DNA of 48,092 nucleotides from Phycisphaerales bacterium. Lineage in GTDB: Bacteria; Planctomycetota; Phycisphaerae; Phycisphaerales; UBA1924. Both the position numbers and the translations under genes were made by a program. The notes beneath the pieces were generated by a model, which saw nothing but the letters and a program-made list of their open reading frames with translations, ran no database searches and was not told the origin of the DNA. Where the stretch lies: positions 1-48,092 of the forward strand of contig JADLCX010000007.1 in NCBI GenBank assembly GCA_020846975.1. Reading direction: 5' to 3'. This document shows positions 42,186-48,092 of this stretch, piece by piece (position 1 is the first letter of the stretch; every line of letters begins with the position of its first letter).

Positions 42186-42522
42186 GATGCAATCTCCTTC
42201 GATGTTGTGCGTGTCATCGGTCGCGAGCCTCGCTCGCGGTTGTACGCATGGTCCAGTGAAAAGCCGCCGCGGCCTCGGAAGGCGGGTCGCGCTCCGCGCC
42301 GTCCCAGGCAACCCAGTCCCCGAGCGGATCACCCCGCGCCGACGGTATCGCCCCCGCACACACCCCCGCGGCGGTCTGCCGCGATGGTCGGCACCTCGGA
42401 GTCGCTGTCGCCAGCATGATCGCACCCAGAGTGTTGGTCCTCGCCAACGTCTTCCCGACGCGTGCGACACCATAGCGCGTCAATCTCGCCCCGGATTCGA
42501 CGCTTTCGGGTATCCTCCCGGC
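42186..42522. other. Gene-free divergent region between peroxiredoxin and asparaginase genes
   Basis: This 337-base stretch has no convincing gene. GC-rich frames on both strands show no motif. A small hairpin CGCGAG-N5-CTCGCG is near 42222-42238. The asparaginase side ends in a leaderless-type TATCCT box at 42511-42516. Confidence 0.55.
42511..42516 (+). promoter_or_regulatory. Candidate leaderless -10 box for the asparaginase-like gene
   Basis: TATCCT ends six bases before the ATG at 42523, within TTTCGGGTATCCTCCCGGC. The core TCGGGTATCCT also lies before the kinase gene at 18970. Confidence 0.4.
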
Positions 42523-43575
42523 ATGAACACGCGCCCCGCCATCGTCCTTCTTGGAGTGCTCACGCTCATGGTGCTCCCGGCCTGTTCGACCTCCAGATCC
42601 TCTCCCGGCGGCCACGAATCCGCACAGCGAGAGCGGACCATCACCGGCCGCTGGGCCATCGTCATCCACGGCGGCGCAGGGATGCTCGACACGTCGATGC
42701 CCGAGTCCGAACGTCAGGCCTACCACGACTCGCTCGATCGTGCGCTCTCCGCCGGTGAGGCGGTTCTCAAGTCCGGCGGCGCGAGCCTCGACGCCGTAGA
42801 AGCCGCCGTGCGCGTGCTCGAAGATGACCCGCGCTTCAACGCCGGCCGCGGCGCGGTCCTCACGCGCGACGGCACGTGCGAGCTCGACGCCTCGATCATG
42901 AACGGCCGCACCCTCGCCTGCGGCGCGGTCGCGGGCGCCAAGACCGTCAAGAACCCCATCAGCTTCGCCCGCCGCATCATGCAGGAAACGCCCCACATCC
43001 TCTTTACCGGAGACGGAGCCGAGCGACTTGCCGCGTCCATGGGCGTCGAGCGCGCCGACCCGTCCTACTTCATCACCCCGCGCCGGCAGGAGCAGCTCGA
43101 AAAGAAGATGCGCGAACTCGCGCAGCCGAAGACTTCCGCCGCAACGCACGCGCCATCCGATGTCACCCAGGGGACCGTCGGCTGCGTCGCGCTCGACATC
43201 CGCGGCGACCTCGCCGCCGCCACCAGCACCGGCGGAATGACCGCCAAGATGCCCGGCCGCGTCGGCGATTCGCCCATCATCGGCGCCGGCTGCTACGCCA
43301 ACAACGTCTCCCTCGGCGTCAGTTGCACCGGCACCGGCGAGCAGTTCATCCGCAACGCCGCCGCCCACGAGTTGTCGAGCCTCGTTCGCTACCAGAACCT
43401 CTCGCTCGCGGATGCGGCGAGCATCGTGCTCAACCAGCGACTCGACCCCGACGACGGCGGTCTTATCGCCATCGACCGCGAAGGCCGCATCGTCATGGTG
43501 ACCACCACCGGCTGCATGCCCGCCGCGTCCAGCGACTGGCGCGGTCGGCGAACGTTCCGGATGTGGGACCAGTGA
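42523..43575 (+). CDS. iaaA: Lipoprotein isoaspartyl peptidase/L-asparaginase (IaaA type)
   Basis: The 350-residue protein has a lipobox VLPA-C21 and the Ntn-hydrolase family of plant-type asparaginases. It shows AIVIHGGAGMLD, ALSAGEAVLKSGGASLDAVEAAVRVLEDDPRFNAGRGAVLTRDG, ELDASIMNG, GAVAGAKTVKNPISFAR, the autoprocessing site QGTVGCVALD with nucleophile T218, STGGMTAKMPGRVGDSPIIGAGCYAN and SCTGTGEQFIR. Such enzymes are synthesised as precursors that cleave before the Thr, and hydrolyse L-asparagine or isoaspartyl dipeptides. The presence of a lipoprotein signal implies a periplasmic or outer surface place. It lacks a ribosome-binding site and appears leaderless. Confidence 0.9.
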   Translation: MNTRPAIVLLGVLTLMVLPACSTSRSSPGGHESAQRERTITGRWAIVIHGGAGMLDTSMPESERQAYHDSLDRALSAGEAVLKSGGASLDAVEAAVRVLEDDPRFNAGRGAVLTRDGTCELDASIMNGRTLACGAVAGAKTVKNPISFARRIMQETPHILFTGDGAERLAASMGVERADPSYFITPRRQEQLEKKMRELAQPKTSAATHAPSDVTQGTVGCVALDIRGDLAAATSTGGMTAKMPGRVGDSPIIGAGCYANNVSLGVSCTGTGEQFIRNAAAHELSSLVRYQNLSLADAASIVLNQRLDPDDGGLIAIDREGRIVMVTTTGCMPAASSDWRGRRTFRMWDQ

Positions 43576-43612
43576 TCCCGCCGAACGGCGCTCCGCGCCG
43601 TCCGCTTCTCGC

Positions 43613-44665
43613 TCACTTCGGTGCGGCGGGCTCCATCGCGGGAGCCACCGGCTTCGGCTCCGTTGCCGCCTTCGCCGCGGCCTTCTTCGCCTCCTCCGCC
43701 GCCTTCTTGCCGTCCACCAGCCGCTGCATCACCACCGCCCGGTCCCGCTCCCAAGTCACGCCCTCGGGCAGTTTGCCCGCGGCCTTCAACCGGTCCAGAG
43801 CCTCCTGCGCCAGCGCGATAAGCCCGCCGGCCGTCGCGTGCAGCCCGCTGTTGGTGAGCAGCGTGCGGGCCGCCTCGCCGTCGTACACCACGCTCCCGAG
43901 CCTCACCGGCTTGCTCGCCCACGATGACGCGACCGTCTCGCGCAGCGGCACAAGCACGACGTTGGCGTGCTCGGGCTTGGCCGCCCACTCGGCCAGCGAC
44001 TTGTTCAGTTCTTCCTGCAGCACGACCGGCGGCACCATCGGCTTGCTCAGCATCAGCCCGATCGCGTGCGTCATGTCCGGCAGGTCGGCGACCACGATCG
44101 TCGTCGTCCGCGGCAGCGACGCGAGCCGGTCCAGCCCCTTCTGAAACTGCTTGCGCCGCACCTCATCGCTCAGCCCGCCCCCGTACGCGTGCCAGAACAG
44201 GTAGTCGAGCGCGAAGACGATCCCGGTAGTCGTGCCCGCGCTCTTCACCGCGCTCAGTTGCCGCTCGGCCATGGCGTCGGGCGACTCGAAGAACCTCCAA
44301 CTCGCGAGGCTGCGCGGCGCCAGCGAGTTGATCCGCGCCCTCGCGCCGGGCGCCTTCGGCAACACGACCGCCGTCGGTCCCAGCGTCGCGCCCAGGACAT
44401 CCGCCAGGTTGCAGTGGCCTTCGAGCACCGTCGGCGGCAGGCCCGGCAGCGAAACCTCCGCGCCCGCCGACACGCTCGCGCCGATCACCACCGCATCCGC
44501 CAGCGAAAACGCGGGCACGACGTCGGTCGGCGCGGTCGTCGCGGGCGCTGGATGCGCGGGAGCGGGCGGTGCGCCCCCGTTCGGCTGACCCCACGCCGCC
44601 GAGCCGGGCAGCAGCGCGGCGGCAAGGAACAACGACTCGATCGATCGGCGGGTTGGTGTGTTCAT
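43613..44665 (-). CDS. Secreted SGNH-hydrolase-like protein with Ala/Lys-rich tail
   Basis: The predicted 350-residue protein has a signal peptide (SLFLAAALLPGSAAWG) and a Pro/Ala linker to about residue 48. Then ADAVVIGASVSAG (58-70) resembles the block I GDSx/GxS motif, LDYLFWHAYG near 153 and NSGLHATAGGLIALA near 283 resemble block V, with a possible catalytic His. These are suggestive of the SGNH esterase fold. The last 45 residues are an Ala/Lys/Pro-rich tail (KKAAEEAKKAAAKAATEPKP). No operon partner. The fold assignment is moderately supported; the function is unknown. Confidence 0.55.
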   Translation of the reverse strand: MNTPTRRSIESLFLAAALLPGSAAWGQPNGGAPPAPAHPAPATTAPTDVVPAFSLADAVVIGASVSAGAEVSLPGLPPTVLEGHCNLADVLGATLGPTAVVLPKAPGARARINSLAPRSLASWRFFESPDAMAERQLSAVKSAGTTTGIVFALDYLFWHAYGGGLSDEVRRKQFQKGLDRLASLPRTTTIVVADLPDMTHAIGLMLSKPMVPPVVLQEELNKSLAEWAAKPEHANVVLVPLRETVASSWASKPVRLGSVVYDGEAARTLLTNSGLHATAGGLIALAQEALDRLKAAGKLPEGVTWERDRAVVMQRLVDGKKAAEEAKKAAAKAATEPKPVAPAMEPAAPK

Positions 44666-44726
44666 GGGCAGTCGTGTGTACCGGTTCGAGCGGGGTCGGG
44701 ATGCCGCGAACTCCGTGGTTTGAGGT

Positions 44727-44732
44727 TATGCT
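44727..44732 (+). promoter_or_regulatory. Candidate leaderless -10 box for the RMD1-like gene
   Basis: TATGCT ends eight bases before the GTG start at 44741, and no ribosome-binding site is apparent. Confidence 0.35.
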
Positions 44733-44740
44733 TGACGATC

Positions 44741-45877
44741 GTGCCCGCCCTCACCAGCGACAATCCCCCGCCCGCGCCCGTCGTTCACCGCGCGGTCTGC
44801 TGCCCGCTGTTCGTGTTCGATCTGGCCTTCTCGATCGACCTCCTCCACGCCGAGCGGCTCCTCGCGGCCGATGCGCAGCGTGAAGCGATGCGACTCAAGC
44901 GTCGCTCCCCATCGTACTTCCAGTACCGCCCGGCGCCCCTGCGCCTCGAAGTGCCCGGAAGCCCGATCGTGGTCGCCGGCTTCACCACCGAGCCGCGCGT
45001 CGAACTGCTGGTCTTCGACTTCGGCGCGTGCCTGGCGAACTACCGCATCCCGTTCTCGGGCCAACTGGCGAGGCTGGTCGAACTCGCCAGCGGCCTGACC
45101 GACCATCCCGGCCTGCTCGGCGATGCCCGTGCTCACGCCGAGTCGTTCCTCGACAAGATCACGCCAGCGGCGAGGCGCCCGGGCCTCACGCCCCAGGTCG
45201 AGGACTACATCATCTACCGGATCGAGCAGGTCGAACACGGCGGCCGGCCCTGCCCGCCGTCGAGACTGCTCGAACTCGCGCCGTCCGAACTGGCCCGCGT
45301 GCTCCGCGGCGAGCCCGGCCCGATGTCCGCCGATCAGGTCATCGACGCGCTCGGCAGCCGCCTCTCCTACGGCCCCGACGATGCCGCGATCATCGACTGG
45401 AACTCCTCGATCCTGCTCGACCGCGACGCCGGCGATGTCGCGCCCGTGCTCGAGTTCGCCAACGTCGAACTCCTCGAGATGCGCGTGCTCGACGACCGCC
45501 TCGACGAGAGCCTCGACGAGGCCTACCTCGCCTCGCAGGACCGGCCCAGCGGGCTCGGACGCGTGTTCCCGGCCGGTTCGCGACCGACCAAGCGCATCGC
45601 CCAACTGCAGGTGGACAGCGCGCTGCTGTTCGAGGGAGTCAACAACGCGCTCAAACTCATCGGCGATCAGTACCTCGCGCGGGTCTACCGCCTCGCGGGC
45701 CAGCGCTTCCACCTTCCCGAGCGCGATACCAGCATCGAGCGCAAACTCAGCACGCTCCAGAGCATCTACTCCAAGATGAACGACCACGACTCGGCCCGCC
45801 GCACCGAGACGCTCGAGTGGATCATCATCATCCTCATCGCCGTCGAGATCGTCATGAGCCTGATCGACCGGCTTTGA
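44741..45877 (+). CDS. RMD1/DUF155-family protein with C-terminal transmembrane anchor
   Basis: The 378-residue protein starts at GTG 44741. Residues 25-60 read FDLAFSIDLLHAERLL and the central part has VELLVFDFGACLANYRIPFS and NSSILLDRDAGDVAPVLEFANVELLEMRVLDDRLD. The C-terminus (TLQSIYSKMNDHDSARRTETLEWIIIILIAVEIVMSLIDRL) matches the RMD1/SIF2 (DUF155) signature, with a coiled stretch and one transmembrane helix. Members are found in yeast mitochondria and in bacteria without a known biochemical function. It converges on threonine aldolase with eight bases between stops. Confidence 0.75.
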   Translation: MPALTSDNPPPAPVVHRAVCCPLFVFDLAFSIDLLHAERLLAADAQREAMRLKRRSPSYFQYRPAPLRLEVPGSPIVVAGFTTEPRVELLVFDFGACLANYRIPFSGQLARLVELASGLTDHPGLLGDARAHAESFLDKITPAARRPGLTPQVEDYIIYRIEQVEHGGRPCPPSRLLELAPSELARVLRGEPGPMSADQVIDALGSRLSYGPDDAAIIDWNSSILLDRDAGDVAPVLEFANVELLEMRVLDDRLDESLDEAYLASQDRPSGLGRVFPAGSRPTKRIAQLQVDSALLFEGVNNALKLIGDQYLARVYRLAGQRFHLPERDTSIERKLSTLQSIYSKMNDHDSARRTETLEWIIIILIAVEIVMSLIDRL

Positions 45878-45885
45878 CCGGGCGC

Positions 45886-46950
45886 TCACGCGTGCGCGAG
45901 GCTTCTGCCCGGCGATGGCGCCGCGGTCCCCGCGATCTCGCCGATCGCGCGATCGATCATCGCCCGATCCACATCCAGGTGGCAGACGCAGCGGACCCGC
46001 TGCGGCGCGGTGGCCAGCGCCCACACGCCGCGGGCACTGAGCCGCTCGCAGACCGCCGCCGCCGTGCCGAGCGCCGGCTCGACATCGAAGAACACCATGT
46101 TGGTCTCGACCGGAAGCGGGATCGAGAGCCCGCGGATGCCGCCGACGCCCTCGGCCAGCCGCCGCGCGTTCGCGTGGTCGTCCGCCATCCGCTCGCGGTG
46201 GTGTTCAAGCGCGTGCAGCGCGGCCGCGGCGAGGATCCCCGCCTGCCGCATCGCGCCCCCGAACATCTTGCGGAAGCGGTGCACGCGGGTGATCGTCTCC
46301 CTGCTCCCGCACACCGCGCTCCCGACGGGCGCGCCCAGGCCCTTGCTGAAGCAGCAGCTCACCGTGTCGAAGTGCCGCGCGTACTCGGCAGGTGCGTGCC
46401 CGGTCGCGATGCACGCGTTCCACACCCGAGCGCCATCAAGGTGCGACTTCAGCCCGTGCGCCCGCGCCCTCTCCGCCACCCGCTCGATCCGGTCCATCTT
46501 CCAGACCGAGCCACCGCCACGGTTGTGCGTGTTCTCGACCACCAGGAGTTTCGACCACGGCGAGTGCGCGTTGTTCGGCCGCACCGCCCCGTCCACATCG
46601 GCCGCGTCGAACAGCCCCGCGGGCCCATCGAGCGGCCGGATCATCACGCCCGACAGGGCCGCGGGCGCGCCGGTCTCGTAGTGGATGATGTGGCTGTCGC
46701 GGTGCGCGATCACCTCGTCGCCCGGCTCGGTGTGGGCGCGGATCGCGGCCTGGTTGGCCATGCTCCCGCTCGGCACGAACACCGCCGCCGGTTTGCCCAT
46801 GATCTCGGCGATGCGCTCCTGCAGCCGGATGACCGTCGGGTCATCCCCGAGCACATCGTCCCCGACCTCCGCCGCGGCCATCGCGGCCCGCATCGCCGAG
46901 GTCGGCCGGGTGACGGTGTCGGAACGGAGATCGACGATGCCCGTGTTCAT
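45886..46950 (-). CDS. ltaE: Low-specificity L-threonine aldolase
   Basis: The 354-residue protein is a fold type I PLP enzyme with the ThrA-type sequence: VDLRSDTVTRPTSAMRAAMAAAEVGDDVLGDDPTV, FVPSGSMANQAAI, VVENTHNRGGGSVW, HLDGARVWNA, CCFSKGLGAPVGSAVCGS with the Schiff-base K203, and RKMFGGAMRQAGILAAAA. It splits threonine or allo-threonine to glycine and acetaldehyde in the cytosol. The start is ATG 46950, seven bases after the DUF1801 gene stop, so the TerB-like, DUF1801 and aldolase genes form one minus-strand operon. Confidence 0.95.
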   Translation of the reverse strand: MNTGIVDLRSDTVTRPTSAMRAAMAAAEVGDDVLGDDPTVIRLQERIAEIMGKPAAVFVPSGSMANQAAIRAHTEPGDEVIAHRDSHIIHYETGAPAALSGVMIRPLDGPAGLFDAADVDGAVRPNNAHSPWSKLLVVENTHNRGGGSVWKMDRIERVAERARAHGLKSHLDGARVWNACIATGHAPAEYARHFDTVSCCFSKGLGAPVGSAVCGSRETITRVHRFRKMFGGAMRQAGILAAAALHALEHHRERMADDHANARRLAEGVGGIRGLSIPLPVETNMVFFDVEPALGTAAAVCERLSARGVWALATAPQRVRCVCHLDVDRAMIDRAIGEIAGTAAPSPGRSLAHA

Positions 46951-46956
46951 GTTCGC

Positions 46957-47370
46957 CTACTTCACGCGCACGAGCCTGCCCCTGCGCTTCACGAGGTTCT
47001 TGTAGTCCCACTGGATCTCGACGGACTTGTCGAGCCAGCGCCTCAGGTCCTTCTCGACGATCTGGCCCGCATCGGTGTACCGCGCGCCGGCCGACTTGAA
47101 CCTCGACTCGGGCGGATCCTTCTGAAGGCCCGGCTCGTCGAACGATTCCCCGCTCCAGAACATCAGCCGGATCGCCCCTCCATCAGCCTTCAACTTGCTG
47201 TAGCCGACGATCGGGTTGCCATCGATGAACCAGACCGGGTGCCGATGCCAGACCTTGCACTCTGCCTGCGCGAGGTTCCGTTCGATGGCCCTCGCGAGCG
47301 CATCGCAGATCTTCCGGTCCGCCGCCGACTGCGCCTTGTTGTACGCCAGGATTTCCGCGGAGATCGGCAT
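46957..47370 (-). CDS. DUF1801-domain protein
   Basis: The 137-residue protein has a DUF1801-like pattern: AIERNLAQAECKVWHRHPVWFIDGNPIVGYSKLKADGGAIRLMFWSG, followed by a helical C-terminus with LRRWLDKSVEIQW. The family has a small alpha/beta fold of unknown biochemical activity. It sits seven bases after the TerB-like gene and six bases before the aldolase gene. Confidence 0.75.
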   Translation of the reverse strand: MPISAEILAYNKAQSAADRKICDALARAIERNLAQAECKVWHRHPVWFIDGNPIVGYSKLKADGGAIRLMFWSGESFDEPGLQKDPPESRFKSAGARYTDAGQIVEKDLRRWLDKSVEIQWDYKNLVKRRGRLVRVK

Positions 47371-47377
47371 CGCGTTC

Positions 47378-47956
47378 TCACCCGCCCAGCGCGTCGGTGA
47401 TGTTCTTCATCACCGACTTCTCCTCGGCGCTGACCTGGAAGAACGTGCTGAGGATGCCGCCGGAGAGCGACGCGATCTCCTTGGCCGTCGCGAGCAGGTC
47501 CTCGCGGAAGGTCTTGAGCTCGGCCGGCGAGAGGACCTTGCGGAGTTCCCCGGCGTACATGGTCCACGCCCTGCGGGCCTCGGGGTTGGGACCGCGCTCG
47601 AGCCACTCCTTGATCCGCGCCAGCGCCGCGCTGTCGTCGGGAATGCCGAACTTGATCGCCGCCCGCACCACGGCCTCGGCCTCGCGCCTGTCGCACACGC
47701 CATCGGCCCAGGCGATCTCGACCAGGGGAAGCAACTTGAACGCGGTGAGCATCTCGCCCTTGACCTGCACGGCCATGAGGCGGTCGAGCACTTCATCGCT
47801 GGTGATGCCGGTCAGGCTCTGGAGTTCCTCGCGCTCCCGCCGGGCCTGGAAGACCCCGCGGAGCTTCTCGACCAGTTCCGCATCCCGCTTGCGGAAGTAG
47901 GCCTCCTCGTAGGCGTTGCCGCGGGCTTCGAAGGCGTCGTGCTTGCCGATGGACAT
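47378..47956 (-). CDS. TerB-like helical protein
   Basis: The 192-residue protein has an N-terminal helical part followed by FKLLPLVEIAWADGVCDRREAEAVVRAAIKFGI, which resembles the TerB fold's metal-binding acidic helix (W-ADG-D-EAE). The C-terminus is helical too (LLATAKEIASLSGGILSTFFQVSAEEKSVMKNITDALGG). TerB-like domains occur in tellurite and stress systems, but this alone does not show resistance. It is the first gene of the minus-strand trio ending with threonine aldolase. Confidence 0.65.
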   Translation of the reverse strand: MSIGKHDAFEARGNAYEEAYFRKRDAELVEKLRGVFQARREREELQSLTGITSDEVLDRLMAVQVKGEMLTAFKLLPLVEIAWADGVCDRREAEAVVRAAIKFGIPDDSAALARIKEWLERGPNPEARRAWTMYAGELRKVLSPAELKTFREDLLATAKEIASLSGGILSTFFQVSAEEKSVMKNITDALGG

Positions 47957-48092
47957 GGATCAGGGCTCCGGGGCTCGTGAGGGGGAGGGGTGGCGGGAGG
48001 TGCAGGGGGACTCTAGGTGGTTCGAGGGTAGCAGGTGCGGCGGGGGGTGAGGGGGGGGGGGCCGGGCCCCCGCCTTATCCGCTCGTGAGACG
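47957..48092 (+). other. G-rich intergenic end of the window
   Basis: The plus strand holds G5-A-G4-TGGC-G3-AGGTGCA-G5 (47981-48009), a quadruplex-type motif, and later G6 and G11 tracts (48042-48061) followed by a short GGGGCC/GGCCCC palindrome. No gene is visible here. Confidence 0.6.

Noticed and set aside
43967..44740. A 636-residue version of the RMD1-like protein
   Set aside because: The first 258 residues are antisense to the SGNH-like gene and lack any recognisable domain. The GTG at 44741 gives the expected family length.

Overview
The window is GC-rich bacterial chromosome that most resembles a Phycisphaerae member of the Planctomycetota. Four protein hallmarks support this: a secreted protein ending in a PAPG/hydrophobic/RRRR tail of PEP-CTERM type; a vanadium haloperoxidase ending in a dockerin-like calcium-repeat pair and a short Cys tail; a giant glycosidase-like protein carrying an LEPR-like export motif (LESRALF); and a membrane protein with duplicated CxxC(H/S)xDL zinc ribbons. 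The genus cannot be named from sequence alone. No rRNA, tRNA or CRISPR array was seen.

Layout. Positions 1-3650 form an accessory patch that is visibly poorer in G+C. It holds the 3' part of an IS110-family transposase, a four-gene minus-strand run of secreted proteins and lipoproteins, an IS3-family transposase remnant with a strong inverted repeat, and a poly-C tract. 3716-9003 holds the PEP-CTERM protein, a small membrane protein, LL-diaminopimelate aminotransferase (dapL) and the haloperoxidase, closed by a clear intrinsic terminator. 9208-11595 holds two convergent paralogous secreted proteins with CxxCH haem motifs. 11729-14412 holds AMP nucleosidase and a methylmalonate-semialdehyde dehydrogenase/VOC pair. 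14713-17625 encodes the glycosidase-like exoprotein.

17632-21317 is a nucleotide-salvage cluster: a concentrative nucleoside transporter divergent from a uridine-kinase-like enzyme, hypoxanthine phosphoribosyltransferase, and an unusual fusion of a membrane PH-like domain to dephospho-CoA kinase. 21639-27498 carries rho with a long disordered N-terminus, then a small membrane protein, a TPR protein and a flippase-like membrane protein. 27642-29573 has an orphan DUF444 protein and the zinc-ribbon membrane protein. 29617-33492 is a three-gene GldA/F/G-like ABC exporter operon. 33793-35601 is a GAF-receiver regulator, followed by an AIM24-family protein flanked by tandem 9-bp repeats, a dicarboxylate/amino-acid symporter, an MmgE/PrpD protein, a secreted protein of unknown function, a peroxiredoxin with a basic tail, a lipidated isoaspartyl peptidase/asparaginase, an SGNH-like secreted protein, an RMD1-family membrane protein, threonine aldolase, a DUF1801 protein and a TerB-like protein.

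The genes look mostly like housekeeping metabolism mixed with exported proteins of unknown function. The best cross-cutting observation is a -10-like TANNNT box 5-8 bases upstream of the start codon of seven genes that lack an obvious Shine-Dalgarno sequence, four of them in nucleotide salvage; this suggests leaderless mRNAs. Other notable items are the paired haem-motif proteins (one lacking the Met-Pro-Pro motif), the PH-CoaE fusion, the Gly-rich Rho extension, the basic-tailed peroxiredoxin and several intergenic G-quadruplex-type tracts.
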